Under the pieces are notes generated by a model. The model made no database searches and was not told the DNA's origin. It saw only the letters and a list, made by a program, of their open reading frames with translations. Made by a program: the position numbers and the translations under genes. DNA of 64,000 bases from Hydrogenophaga sp. (GTDB taxonomy: Bacteria; Pseudomonadota; Gammaproteobacteria; Burkholderiales; Burkholderiaceae_C): positions 97,515 to 161,514 of the forward strand of contig NZ_JAHCKL010000008.1 of assembly GCF_026125785.1 (NCBI RefSeq). Direction: 5' to 3'. Shown here piece after piece: positions 18,803 through 29,596 of the stretch (position 1 is its first letter; every line of letters begins with the position of its first letter).

Positions 18803-20293
18803 ATGGACACCATCAACCTCCTGCTCAACGGCTTCGCCACCGCCGGCACGCCGATCAATCTGCTGTGGGCCTTCGCGGGCTGCGCGCTCGGTACCGCCAT
18901 CGGCGTGCTGCCGGGCCTGGGGCCAGCGGTCACGGTGGCCATGCTGCTGCCCATCACCGGCCAGGTGGAGCCCACCGCGTCCATGATCTTCTTCGCCGGC
19001 ATCTACTACGGCGCCATGTACGGCGGGTCGACCACCTCCATCCTGCTCAACACACCGGGTGAGACCGGCACCATGGTGACCGCGCTCGAAGGCTTCAAGA
19101 TGGCCAAGAACGGGCGCGCGGGCGCGGCCCTGGCCACCTCGGCCATCGGCTCCTTCGTGGCCGGCAGCATCGCCACCATCCTGGTCACGCTGTTCGCCCC
19201 CATCCTGGCCACGTTCGCGGTCAAGCTGGGTCCGCCGGAGTACTTCTGCCTCATGCTGCTGGCCTTCACCACGGTCAGCGCGGTGCTGGGGCAGAGCACC
19301 TTGCGCGGCCTCACGGCGCTGTTCTTCGGCCTGGCTATGGGGCTGGTCGGCATCGACCAGATCACCGCCCAGGTGCGCTACACGGCTGGCGTGCTGGAGT
19401 TCATGGACGGCATCGAGGTGGTGCTGGTGGCCGTGGGCCTGTTCGCGGTGGCCGAGGCGCTCTACAACGCGCTCTACGAAGGCCGCAGCGCCAGCAGCAT
19501 GAACAAGATGAACAAGGCGCACATGACGCGCCAGGAATGGCGCCGCTCCTGGCCCGCCTGGCTGCGCGGCACCGCCATCGGTTTCCCGTTCGGCACCATT
19601 CCGGCCGGCGGTACCGAGATCCCGACCTTCCTGAGCTATGCCACGGAGCGCAAGCTGGCCTCGCCCGAACACAAGGCCGAGTTCGGCAGCATCGGCGCCA
19701 TCGAAGGCGTGGCCGGCCCCGAGGCCGCCAACAACGCCGCCGTGACCGGCACCCTGGTGCCGCTGCTCACGCTGGGCATTCCCACCTCGGTGACGGCCGC
19801 CATTCTCCTGAGCGCGCTGCAGAACTACGGCATCAACGCCGGGCCGCAACTGTTCCAGACCTCGTCGACGCTGGTGTGGGCCCTCATCGCCTCGCTGTAC
19901 ATCGGCAACGTGATGCTGCTGGTGCTCAACCTGCCCATGGTCGGCCTGTGGGTCAAGCTGCTCAAGATCCCGCGCCCCCAGCTCTACGCCGGCATCCTGA
20001 TCTTCGCCACCGTGGGCGTGTATGGCATGCGCCAGAGCGCCTTCGACCTCTTCCTGATGTACGGCCTGGGCCTGCTCGGGGTGGTCATGCGCCGGTACGA
20101 CTTTCCCACCGCGCCGGTCATCGTCGGCCTGATCCTGGGGCCCCTGGCCGAGGCGCAGATGCGCAACGCGCTGTCCATCGGTGAGGGCAACTGGATGGTG
20201 TTCTTCGAGCGCCCGATGTCGGCCACGCTGCTGGCGGTGGTGGTCGCGGTGCTGGTGGTGCCGCGGCTGCTGTCGCGCCGCGGGCTGGGGTAA
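18803..20293 (+). CDS. tctA: Tripartite tricarboxylate transporter large permease TctA
   Basis: Membrane permease of 496 residues with about 11-12 helices. The conserved signatures are present: [50 protein letters not shown] and [12 protein letters not shown]. It forms the transport channel with TctB and uses TctC as the binding component. It begins one base after tctB ends, completing a standard tctCBA operon. Confidence 0.95.
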   Translation: MDTINLLLNGFATAGTPINLLWAFAGCALGTAIGVLPGLGPAVTVAMLLPITGQVEPTASMIFFAGIYYGAMYGGSTTSILLNTPGETGTMVTALEGFKMAKNGRAGAALATSAIGSFVAGSIATILVTLFAPILATFAVKLGPPEYFCLMLLAFTTVSAVLGQSTLRGLTALFFGLAMGLVGIDQITAQVRYTAGVLEFMDGIEVVLVAVGLFAVAEALYNALYEGRSASSMNKMNKAHMTRQEWRRSWPAWLRGTAIGFPFGTIPAGGTEIPTFLSYATERKLASPEHKAEFGSIGAIEGVAGPEAANNAAVTGTLVPLLTLGIPTSVTAAILLSALQNYGINAGPQLFQTSSTLVWALIASLYIGNVMLLVLNLPMVGLWVKLLKIPRPQLYAGILIFATVGVYGMRQSAFDLFLMYGLGLLGVVMRRYDFPTAPVIVGLILGPLAEAQMRNALSIGEGNWMVFFERPMSATLLAVVVAVLVVPRLLSRRGLG

Positions 20294-20309
20294 GAGGGCC
20301 GGTCCCCGC

Positions 20310-21239
20310 TCATGCCTGGCCCGGCATCGCCTGCCGCATGGCCTCGATGAACCGGCGCAGGCGTGCCGGGTAGAAGCGTGCGTGGGGGTAGATCAGGTGC
20401 AGCGGCAGGTGAGGGGCCTGCCATTGCGGCACCAGTTGCACCAGGCGGCCGGCGCGCAGGTCGTCCTCCAGCATCCACTGGGACCCGATGCCCACGCCCA
20501 GGCCCAGCACCGCCGCGTGGCGCAGCGCGTACAGGTTGTCGGTGCTCATGCGCGGCTGGATCGCGAAGCGCTGCACCTCGCCCGTGTGCACGTGCGCCAG
20601 AGCAACCTCCGTGCGGTAGTACGTGCTCAAGGCCAACCACGGCAGGCGGGCGAGATCCGCGACCTGCCGGGGCTTGCGGGCGCCTTTGACCAGGCTGGGC
20701 GCCGCCACCACGATGCGGGGCACATCCATCAGCTTGATGGCCACCACCGACGGGTCGCGCACCTCGCCCACCTGCAGGGCGCAGTCCACCCCGGCACCGA
20801 TCAGGTCGTGCACGTCGTCGCGCAGCAACCACTCCACGTTCACGCCGGGCTGGCGCTGCAGGAACTCCGTGAGCGGGCGCACGAGCTGTTCCTGTCCGAA
20901 GGCGTGCGGCACGACCACGCGCAGGCTGCCGCGTGGCGCCTCGTCCTCCCCGCGCACATCGGCTTCGAGCGCCTCCCAGCTTTCGATCAGGGACTTGGCG
21001 TGCTCGTAGCAGCGCTCGCCGTCCTCGGTCAGCCGCATTGCGCGCGTGGAGCGCTGCAGCAGGCGCAGGCCCAGTGAACGCTCCAGCGCCTGCAGCCGGC
21101 GGCTCACCGTGGGCTGCGTGGTCTGCATCTGCGCTGCCGCGCGCGAGAGGTTGCCCGCCTCGACGATGCGCACGAAAGTCTGCATGAGTTCCAGGCGGTC
21201 CGCAGCGGGCGGGGTCGTGGATAGGGTGCGCTTATTCAT
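20310..21239 (-). CDS. LysR-family transcriptional regulator
   Basis: A regulator of 309 residues with an N-terminal winged helix-turn-helix (FVRIVEAGNLSRAAAQMQTT, then QPTVSRRLQALE) and a C-terminal effector-binding domain. Start ATG 21239 is chosen because the upstream 36 in-frame residues are not family-like. It is divergent from the MFS gene with a 97-base shared control region, so it probably regulates that exporter. It converges on tctA with 16 bases between stops. Confidence 0.9.
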   Translation of the reverse strand: MNKRTLSTTPPAADRLELMQTFVRIVEAGNLSRAAAQMQTTQPTVSRRLQALERSLGLRLLQRSTRAMRLTEDGERCYEHAKSLIESWEALEADVRGEDEAPRGSLRVVVPHAFGQEQLVRPLTEFLQRQPGVNVEWLLRDDVHDLIGAGVDCALQVGEVRDPSVVAIKLMDVPRIVVAAPSLVKGARKPRQVADLARLPWLALSTYYRTEVALAHVHTGEVQRFAIQPRMSTDNLYALRHAAVLGLGVGIGSQWMLEDDLRAGRLVQLVPQWQAPHLPLHLIYPHARFYPARLRRFIEAMRQAMPGQA

Positions 21240-21336
21240 GCGCTGATCGTATATCTCAAGTGCGGCTCTCGGGGCTACCGCTGTTCCATTCCTCTGGGCA
21301 AACTCCTGCTCCACGCATTCCGAATCTCCAATCACC

Positions 21337-22583
21337 ATGTCACTCATTCAAAAAACGCATGTTTCAGGCCTCGGTGCCACGGCGGGCGACCAAGCCCTGC
21401 CACCCTCGCTCGTGCTGCTGCTGGCCAGTGGCGCGGGGCTCTCGGTGGCGTCCCTGTACTACAGCCAGCCGCTGCTGGGCCTGCTGGGCGCACAAACCGG
21501 TGCGGGCGCGCAGGCCCTGGGCCTGGTGCCCATGCTCACCCAGCTGGGTTATGCGCTGGGCATCCTGCTGACCGCGCCACTGGGTGACCGGCACGACCGC
21601 CGCACGCTGATCGTCCTCAAGTGCGGGCTGCTGGTGGCGGCGCTGCTGTGCGGCGCGCTGGCTCCTTCCATTGGCTGGCTGATGGCGGCCAGCCTGGGCA
21701 TTGGTCTGGCCGCCACGGTGGCGCAGGACATCGTGCCCGCGGCCGCCACCCTGGCGCCCGACGCCCGCCGTGGCCAGGCGGTGGGTTCGGTCATGACCGG
21801 CCTGCTGCTGGGCATCCTGCTGTCGCGCGTGGTCAGCGGCTTGACCGCCGAGCACCTCGGTTGGCGCGCGGTCTTCCTGCTCGCCGCGTTGCTGGTGGCG
21901 GTTCTGGGTGTCGCGCTGTGGCGTGGCCTGCCGCGTTTTCAGCCCACCACCACGCTGCCGTATGGCGCGCTGATGGCGTCGCTGCTGGGCCTGTGGCAAC
22001 GCCACCCGGCGGTGCGCCGCGCGGCGCTGTCGCAGGCGGCGCTGGGTGTCGGTTTCAGTGCCGTGTGGTCCTCGCTGGCGCTCTGGCTGTCGGGCGCACC
22101 GTTCCACCTCGGCAGCGGCGCGGTGGGGGCGTTCGGCATCGCAGGCGCGGCCGCCGCGCTGTCGGCACCGCTGTTCGGCCGCCTGGCGGACCGCCGGGGT
22201 CCGCACCGCGTCGCCCTGCTGGGCAGCGGTATTGCACTGGTGTCGTTCGCGTCCATGGGACTGGCGCCCTGGTTGCCGCGCGACGCGCAACTTGTGCTGG
22301 TGGTGGTCGCGGTGGTCGGCTTTGACCTGGGTTTCCAGGGCGCGCTCATCTCCAACCAGACGCTGATCTATGGTGCCGAGCCGGCCGCCCGCAGCCGCCT
22401 CAACGCCGTGCTGTTCGTTGCCATGTTCAGCGGCATGTCGCTGGGCTCGGCACTGGCCGGGGGCCTGTTCGCCCACTTCGGCTGGCCGGGGGTCGTCGTG
22501 CTGGCCTCGACCTTTGCGGTGCTGTCCATCGCCATCCGCGTCTGGCCCGGGGAGCGCATACCGGCTGGGGGTACCATCCGGCC

Positions 22584-22587
<4 letters not shown>
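21337..22587 (+). CDS. MFS transporter (12-TM exporter type)
   Basis: A protein of 416 residues with about 12 hydrophobic helices; motif A after helix 2 reads PLGDRHDRRTL, and SVASLYYSQPLLGLL in the first helix is common in the EmrY/arabinose-efflux-like subgroup. It is likely a proton-driven exporter. Control by the divergent LysR gene is inferred from the arrangement. Its stop overlaps the next start by four bases (ATGA), linking it to the sigma-54 activator transcriptionally. Confidence 0.88.
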
Positions 22588-24049
<1,462 letters not shown>

Positions 24050-24074
<25 letters not shown>

Positions 24075-24108
24075 ATTTCAGACAATTCCAGCCGTCTGAA
24101 TTTCAGAC
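24050..24108. promoter_or_regulatory. Three GTCTG-N5-CAGAC palindromes, probable upstream activator sites
   Basis: Copies at 24050-24064 (GTCTGAAAACCAGAC), 24069-24083 and 24094-24108 (both GTCTGAATTTCAGAC). The first lies in the last codons of the sigma-54 activator gene, the second contains its stop codon, the third is intergenic. They end 53 bases before a sigma-54 promoter, the usual upstream activator arrangement for enhancer-binding proteins. Confidence 0.82.
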
Positions 24109-24160
24109 GATGGCGGCATGGGCCACCAAAAAAGCCTTTGAAATCAACGGCGAAGAGCGT

Positions 24161-24176
24161 TGGCACGAAGTCTGCA
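24161..24176 (+). promoter_or_regulatory. Sigma-54 promoter of the ABC operon
   Basis: TGGCACG (24161-24167), four bases, then CTGCA (24172-24176). The GG and GC dinucleotides are separated by exactly ten bases, as required for RpoN recognition. It lies 53 bases before the binding-protein start and is preceded by the three activator-site palindromes. Confidence 0.85.
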
Positions 24177-24228
24177 AAGTCAGGCCACGGCGCGCCGCGC
24201 TGTGACCGTTCCAACCAGGAGACAAGAC

Positions 24229-25425
24229 ATGACTCACCTCACCCGCCGCCTCGCGGTCATCGCGCTCGCCTGCACGGCCTCGCTGGCCATGGCCCAGTCC
24301 AACAAGGGCGAAATCCGCATCGCCCACATCCACAGCAAGACCGGCCCGCTGGAGGCCTACGCCAAGCAGACCCAGGCCGGCCTGATGATGGGCCTGAGCT
24401 ACGCCACCGGCGGCACCATGATGGTGGGCGGCAAGAAGATCGTCGTGATCGAGAAGGACGACCAGGGCAAGCCCGACGTGGGCAAGAGCCTGCTGGCCGC
24501 CGCCTATGCCGACGACAAGGTGGACCTCGCCATCGGCCCCACCGCTTCGCCGGTGGCGCTGGCCATGCTGCCCGTGGCCGAGGAATACAAGAAGATCCTG
24601 CTGGTGGAGCCCGCCGTGGCCGACTCCATCACCGGCGACAAGTGGAACAAGTACATCTTCCGCACCGGCCGCAACAGCAGCCAGGATGCGGCCGCCAACG
24701 CGGTGGCCCTGGACCAGCCCGGCAACGTGGTGGCCATGCTCGCCAACGACAACGCCTTTGGCCGCGACGGCGTGAAGGCCGCCAAGGAATACATCAAGAA
24801 GGCCAAGATCGTCCACGAAGAGTACCTGCCCGTGGGCACCACCGACTTCACCGCCGGCCTGCTGCGCATCGTCGACAAGCTCAAGGACCAGCCCGGCAAC
24901 AAGTACATCTCGGTGGGCTGGTCGGGTGCGCCCACGCCATTCCCCAAGATCGCCGAGATGGACCTGGAGAAGCGCTACGGCATCAAGCTCGCCACCGGCG
25001 GCAACATCCTGCCGGCCATGGTCGCCTACAAGCAGTTCCCCGGCATGGAAGGCGCGCTGTACTACTACTTCGGCATCCCCAAGAACCCGGTGAACGACGC
25101 CATGGTGGCCGAGCACTACAAGCAGTTCAAGGCACCGCCGGACTTCTTCACCGCTGGTGGCTTCTCCGCCGCCATGGCCGTGGTGACCGCGCTCAAGAAG
25201 ACCAACGGCGACACCAACACCAACAAGCTCATCCAGACCATGGAAGGCATGAGCTTCGACACCCCCAAGGGCACCATGACCTTCCGCAAGGAAGACCACC
25301 AGGCCATGCAGAGCATGTACCACTTCAAGATCAAGGTCGACCCGGCCTTTGCCTGGGGCGTGCCGGAACTGGTGCGCGAGATCAAGCCTGAGGAATTGAA
25401 CATTCCGATCCGGAACAAGCGCTGA
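24229..25425 (+). CDS. Branched-chain-type ABC transporter substrate-binding protein
   Basis: Periplasmic binding protein of 398 residues, signal peptide ending SLAMA|QS. It has the Leu/Ile/Val-binding-protein fold pattern: IRIAHIHSKTGPLEAYAKQT, the ligand-pocket strand segment and FFTAGGFSAAMAVVTALKK. The substrate may not be an amino acid; many such proteins in Burkholderiales bind aromatic acids or amides, and this is not resolved by sequence. Start ATG 24229 follows AGGAG. It is the first gene behind the sigma-54 promoter. Confidence 0.9.
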   Translation: MTHLTRRLAVIALACTASLAMAQSNKGEIRIAHIHSKTGPLEAYAKQTQAGLMMGLSYATGGTMMVGGKKIVVIEKDDQGKPDVGKSLLAAAYADDKVDLAIGPTASPVALAMLPVAEEYKKILLVEPAVADSITGDKWNKYIFRTGRNSSQDAAANAVALDQPGNVVAMLANDNAFGRDGVKAAKEYIKKAKIVHEEYLPVGTTDFTAGLLRIVDKLKDQPGNKYISVGWSGAPTPFPKIAEMDLEKRYGIKLATGGNILPAMVAYKQFPGMEGALYYYFGIPKNPVNDAMVAEHYKQFKAPPDFFTAGGFSAAMAVVTALKKTNGDTNTNKLIQTMEGMSFDTPKGTMTFRKEDHQAMQSMYHFKIKVDPAFAWGVPELVREIKPEELNIPIRNKR

Positions 25426-25429
25426 AGGA

Positions 25430-25503
25430 GGTTGGGCGTCGGGCGTGCGGCGTCGAGCGCCCGTCACGCCAGACACCCAGCGCTCAACGCCCAACACCCA
25501 ACC
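25430..25503. repeat. Long imperfect inverted repeat between binding protein and livG
   Basis: GGTTGGGCGTCGGGCGT at the left end pairs, with a few mismatches or G-U pairs, with the complement of the right end (AACGCCCAACACCCAACC). It fills most of the 104-base gap. Such a structure could lower downstream expression relative to the abundant binding protein, or be a dispersed repeat. Confidence 0.6.
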
Positions 25504-25529
25504 GGAGTGCGCCTCGGCGCACCGCCCCC

Positions 25530-26300
25530 ATGCTTGAAACCCAAGATCTCACGGTCCGCTTTGGCGGGCACGTGGCGGTGAAGGCTGTGTCCTGCGCGTT
25601 CGCGCCAGGCACGCTTACCGCCATCGTCGGCCCCAACGGCGCGGGCAAGACCACCTACTTCAACCTGATCTCCGGGCAGATCAAGGCCAGTGCCGGGCGC
25701 GTGCGGCTGGGTGGCCAGGACATCTCGGAACTGGGAGCGCCCGCGCGCGCCAAGGCCGGTCTGGGTCGGGCGTTCCAGCTCACCAACCTGTTCCCCAACC
25801 TCAGCGTGCTGGAGAACGTGCGCCTGGCGGTGCAGGCCAGGGCAGGTGCCGGCCTGAACCTCTGGCGCATCTGGAGCGACCGGCGCGACCTGCTGCAGCG
25901 CGCCGAGGAAGTGCTGGAACTGGTGGCCCTGGCCGACAAGCGCGACGCGCTGGCCGCGAGCCTGCCGCATGGCGACCAGCGCAAGCTGGAGGTGGGCATT
26001 CTCATGGCGCTGGAGCCGCAGGTCTTCATGTTCGACGAACCCACCGCCGGCATGAGCGTGGACGAGGTGCCGGTGATCCTCAACCTCATCCGCAGGCTCA
26101 AGGAAGACCGCAGCAAGACCATCCTGCTGGTCGAGCACAAGATGGACGTGGTGCGCGAACTCTCCGACCGCATCATCGTGCTGCACAACGGTGAACTCGT
26201 GGCCGACGGCGACCCCGCCACCGTCATCGCCTCGCCGGTGGTGCAGCAGGCCTACCTGGGTGTCAACCCGGAAGACAAAGAAGAGGAGGCCAGCGCATGA
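25530..26300 (+). CDS. livG: ABC transporter ATP-binding protein LivG
   Basis: ATPase of 256 residues with Walker A GPNGAGKTT, LivG-type Q-loop GRAFQLTNLFPNLSV, Walker B VFMFDEPTAGM and H-loop LLVEHKMD. The signature motif reads SLPHGDQRKLEVG in place of LSYGDQR, a modest variation. It drives uptake with LivF, LivH and LivM. It overlaps livF by four bases. Confidence 0.94.
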   Translation: MLETQDLTVRFGGHVAVKAVSCAFAPGTLTAIVGPNGAGKTTYFNLISGQIKASAGRVRLGGQDISELGAPARAKAGLGRAFQLTNLFPNLSVLENVRLAVQARAGAGLNLWRIWSDRRDLLQRAEEVLELVALADKRDALAASLPHGDQRKLEVGILMALEPQVFMFDEPTAGMSVDEVPVILNLIRRLKEDRSKTILLVEHKMDVVRELSDRIIVLHNGELVADGDPATVIASPVVQQAYLGVNPEDKEEEASA

Positions 26301-27034
26301 GCGAGAACCTGCTCACCCTGAAAGGGGTGCATACGCACATCGGGGCGTACCACATCCTGCACGGCGTGGACCTGGCCGTGCCGGCCAACCAGCTCACCAT
26401 GCTGCTGGGTCGCAACGGCGCGGGCAAGACCACCACGCTGCGCACCATCATGGGCCTGTGGCACGCCAGCCAGGGCTCGGTGACGCTCGACGGCGTGGAC
26501 ATCACCCAGCGGCCCACGCCCGACATTGCCCAGAGCGGCGTGGCCTATGTGCCCGAGAGCATGGGCATCTTCGCCGACCTGAGCGTGCGCGAGAACATGC
26601 TGCTGGCCGCGCGCGGCGCGCGCACGCTGGACGACATCGACACCCAGCGCCTGGAATGGATCTTCGGCCTCTTCCCGGCCATGAAGAAGTTCTGGCTGCA
26701 CCCGGCCGGCAAGCTCAGCGGCGGGCAGAAGCAGATGCTGGCCGTCTCGCGCGCCATCGTCGAGCCGCGCAAGCTGCTGCTGATCGACGAACCCAGCAAG
26801 GGCCTGGCGCCGGCCATCATCCAGAACATGATCGCGGCCTTCCGCGAACTCAAGGCCGCCAAGACCACCATCCTGCTGGTGGAGCAGAACTTCAACTTCG
26901 CGCGCCAGCTGGGCGACAGCGTGGCCGTGATGGACGACGGCCGCGTGGTGCACAGCGGCTCCATGGCCGAACTGGCCGCCGACGAAACCCTGCAAGCGAA
27001 GCTGCTCGGCCTTTCCCTGGGAGCGCACCAATGA
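26297..27034 (+). CDS. livF: ABC transporter ATP-binding protein LivF
   Basis: ATPase of 245 residues: Walker A GRNGAGKTT, signature LSGGQKQML, Walker B LLLIDEPSKGLAP and H-loop LLVEQNFNF. LivF-type proteins pair with LivG to form the ATPase heterodimer. Translationally coupled on both sides (ATGA overlaps with livG and livH). Confidence 0.94.
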   Translation: MSENLLTLKGVHTHIGAYHILHGVDLAVPANQLTMLLGRNGAGKTTTLRTIMGLWHASQGSVTLDGVDITQRPTPDIAQSGVAYVPESMGIFADLSVRENMLLAARGARTLDDIDTQRLEWIFGLFPAMKKFWLHPAGKLSGGQKQMLAVSRAIVEPRKLLLIDEPSKGLAPAIIQNMIAAFRELKAAKTTILLVEQNFNFARQLGDSVAVMDDGRVVHSGSMAELAADETLQAKLLGLSLGAHQ

Positions 27035-28020
27035 CCACCACCCTCAAGGAACTCGACTGGAAGCCGCTGGCCCTGGTGCCCGTGCTCGCGCTGGCCGCGC
27101 TGCCGGCGGTGGGCAGCCCATCCACCTGGCTCACGCTCACGGTGGCGGGCCTGGCCATGGGCATGATCATCTTCATCATCGCCTCCGGCCTCACGCTGGT
27201 CTTCGGCCTCATGGACGTGCTCAATTTCGGGCATGGCGTGTTCATCGCGCTGGGCGCCTTCGTGGCCACCACCGTGCTTGGCGCCATGGGCCACTACACC
27301 GGCGCCGACAGCCTCTGGCTCAACCTGGTGGCGCTGCTGCCCGCCATGCTGGCGGCCATGGCCGTGGCCGGCGCGCTGGGCTGGGTGTTCGAGCGCGTGA
27401 TCATCCGCCCCGTGTACGGCATGCACCTCAAGCAGATCCTCATCACCATGGGCGGCATGATCATCGGCGAGGAACTCATCAAGGTGATCTGGGGCCCAGA
27501 GCAGATCGCGCTGCCACTGCCCGAGGCGCTGCGCGGCTCCTTCATCTTCGGCGACGCCGCGGTGGAGAAGTACCGCCTGCTGGCCGTGCTGGTGGGCGCG
27601 GCCGTGTTCGCCGCCATGGTCTGGACGCTCAACCGCACCAAGGTCGGCCTGCTCGTGCGCGCCGGCGTGCAGGACCGCGAAATGGTCGAGTCGCTGGGCT
27701 ACCGCATCCGCCAGCTCTTCATCGGCGTGTTCGTCGTCGGCAGCGCCCTGGCCGGCCTGGGCGGCGTCATGTGGGGCCTGTACCAGCAAAGCGTGATTCC
27801 CCAGATGGGCGCGCAGGTCAACGTGCTCATCTTCATCGTCATCATCATCGGCGGCCTGGGCTCCACACTGGGCGCGCTCATCGGCGCACTGCTGGTCGGC
27901 CTCATGGCCAACTACACCGGCTTCCTCGTGCCCAAGGTAGCTCTGTTCTCCAACATCGCGCTGATGGTGGCGATCCTGCTGTGGCGTCCGCAGGGCGTGT
28001 ACCCGGTGACGAACCGGTGA
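27031..28020 (+). CDS. livH: ABC transporter permease LivH
   Basis: Membrane permease of 329 residues with about eight helices and the family segments GLTLVFGLMDVLNFGHG and VIIIGGLGSTLGALIGALLVG. Start ATG 27031 overlaps livF (ATGA); a longer frame reaching back to 26191 is antiparallel noise inside livF. It is separated from livM by 469 bases filled with repeat elements, which is unusual for a liv operon. Confidence 0.93.
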   Translation: MTTTLKELDWKPLALVPVLALAALPAVGSPSTWLTLTVAGLAMGMIIFIIASGLTLVFGLMDVLNFGHGVFIALGAFVATTVLGAMGHYTGADSLWLNLVALLPAMLAAMAVAGALGWVFERVIIRPVYGMHLKQILITMGGMIIGEELIKVIWGPEQIALPLPEALRGSFIFGDAAVEKYRLLAVLVGAAVFAAMVWTLNRTKVGLLVRAGVQDREMVESLGYRIRQLFIGVFVVGSALAGLGGVMWGLYQQSVIPQMGAQVNVLIFIVIIIGGLGSTLGALIGALLVGLMANYTGFLVPKVALFSNIALMVAILLWRPQGVYPVTNR

Positions 28021-28088
28021 AAGGGAATCGCGTCATGCCGATCCATCAGCCCTATCACCCACCGTCCGGGCGGCGCCTCGCTGTGCGA

Positions 28089-28256
28089 GCCCTTCGACTG
28101 GCTCAGGGCGAACGGAGGTGGGGCGGGGGGGGGGGGGCTCCTCTTCTGCTCCGGCTCGGCCATGCTCCGGTTGCCATCAGCCCTTGCCTGGGGGTAGACC
28201 ATTGTGTGCGGGCCCTTCGACAGGCTCAGGGCGAACGGAGGTGGGGCGGGCGGGGG
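28089..28256. repeat. Two copies of a REP-like element with G-rich tail
   Basis: GCCCTTCGACTGGCTCAGGG at 28089 and GCCCTTCGACAGGCTCAGGG at 28212, each continuing GCGAACGGAGGTGGGGCGGG. The first ends in a run of 13 G (28125-28137). This CTTCGACAGGCTCAGGGCGA pattern is a common dispersed extragenic repeat in proteobacterial genomes. It lies between livH and livM; the copies share orientation and are opposite to the array at 28333. Confidence 0.85.
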
Positions 28257-28332
28257 TTTTTTCATCCTCTGTTCGAAATCAGCGGTAACCCATGCTGGCT
28301 TGGTCCCGTCCCGTTCGAACCGAATCTCCCCC

Positions 28333-28406
28333 CGCTCGGACTGAGTTTGTTCCCTCCGCGCGGGCTGAGCTTGTTCCCTCCGTTCGGGCTGAGCTTGTCG
28401 AAGCCC
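28333..28406. repeat. Three tandem 24-bp REP-like units, inverse orientation
   Basis: Units start at 28333, 28357 and 28381 with a 24-base period. Each contains the CGGGCTGAGCTTGT core (first unit CGGACTGAGTTTGT). The last unit ends TCGAAGCCC, the exact inverse of the elements at 28089 and 28212, so the transcript could fold into long hairpins in the livH-livM gap. Confidence 0.8.
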
Positions 28407-28489
28407 TCTTGCCATGTTCGCCGGCAAGCACCCACCAGCCGGCCCCGTGTGAAGGGCACTTTCATCGCGCACCGCAAAGGACGCTTCCC

Positions 28490-29596
28490 ATGCTAGCCAG
28501 ACTCCTCTCCAACGACCTGCCGCGCAGCCGCTGGCTCAGCGTGCTGCTGGTGGTGCTGTTCCTCGGCCTGGCCTTCGCGCCGTTTCTCTTCCCCGGCGTC
28601 AAAGCGCTCAACGTGGCGGCCAAGGTGCTGATCTTCGTGGTGCTGGTTGCCAGCTTCGACCTGTTGCTGGGCTACACCGGCATCGTCAGCTTCGCGCACA
28701 CCATGTTCTTCGGCATCGGGGCCTACGGCGTGGCCATCGCGCTCAACGCGGCCGAGTCGCCCTCCTGGGGCGCGATCGCCGTCGGCGTGCTGGCCGCGCT
28801 GGCCATCTCGCTCGTGCTCTCGCTGCTCATCGGCCTGTTCTCGCTGCGCGTCAAGGCGATCTTCTTCGCCATGATCACGCTCGCCGTGGCCTCGGCCTTC
28901 CTCACCCTGGCCTCGCAGCTCTCGGACTTCACCGGTGGCGAAGACGGGCTCACCTTCCGCGTGCCCGAACTGCTTTCGCCCGGCTTCTCCCTGACCGAAG
29001 AGCCCTTGCAGACGCCGCTGGGCGAGGTCGACCTCAACGGCCGGCTCATCACCTACTACCTGATCTTCCTCGCGGTCACCGCCATCTTCCTCACCATCCT
29101 GCGCATCGTGAACTCGCCCTTCGGCCGCGTGCTGCAGGCCATCCGCGAGAACGACTTCCGCGCCGAGGCGCTGGGCTACCGCACCGTGGTCTACCGCACG
29201 CTCTCCAACGTGCTCTCCGCGTCCTTCGCCACGCTGGCCGGCTGCCTGCTCGCGCTCTGGCTGCGCTACAACGGGCCCGACACCTCGCTGTCCTTCGAGA
29301 TCATGCTGGACATCCTGCTCATCGTCGTCATTGGCGGCATGGGCACGCTCTACGGCGCGCTCATCGGCAGCGTGCTCTTCCTGGTGGCGCAGAGCTACCT
29401 GCAAGACCTGCTGCGCCTGGCCGGCAGCGCCACCGAAGGCATCCCCCTGCTGCCCGCGCTGCTCACGCCCGACCGCTGGCTGCTCTGGCTCGGCCTGCTC
29501 TTCGTGCTCTCGGTCTACTACTTTCCCACCGGCATCGTCGGCAAGCTCAGGGAGCGGACCGCCCTGGCCCGCATGAAGAAGGGGAACGCCCCATGA
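28490..29596 (+). CDS. livM: ABC transporter permease LivM
   Basis: Membrane permease of 368 residues with about nine helices and LivM signatures LLGYTGIVSFAHTMFFGIGAY, IRENDFRAEALGYR and IVVIGGMGTLYGALIGSVLF. Start ATG 28490 is chosen because the in-frame extension to 28292 crosses the repeat region. Its stop overlaps the hydrolase start by four bases. Confidence 0.93.
   Translation: MLARLLSNDLPRSRWLSVLLVVLFLGLAFAPFLFPGVKALNVAAKVLIFVVLVASFDLLLGYTGIVSFAHTMFFGIGAYGVAIALNAAESPSWGAIAVGVLAALAISLVLSLLIGLFSLRVKAIFFAMITLAVASAFLTLASQLSDFTGGEDGLTFRVPELLSPGFSLTEEPLQTPLGEVDLNGRLITYYLIFLAVTAIFLTILRIVNSPFGRVLQAIRENDFRAEALGYRTVVYRTLSNVLSASFATLAGCLLALWLRYNGPDTSLSFEIMLDILLIVVIGGMGTLYGALIGSVLFLVAQSYLQDLLRLAGSATEGIPLLPALLTPDRWLLWLGLLFVLSVYYFPTGIVGKLRERTALARMKKGNAP

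Noticed and set aside
28125-28137. G13 run as a phase-variation tract of livM
   Set aside because: It lies in noncoding DNA more than 350 bases before the livM start, so slippage would not change a reading frame.
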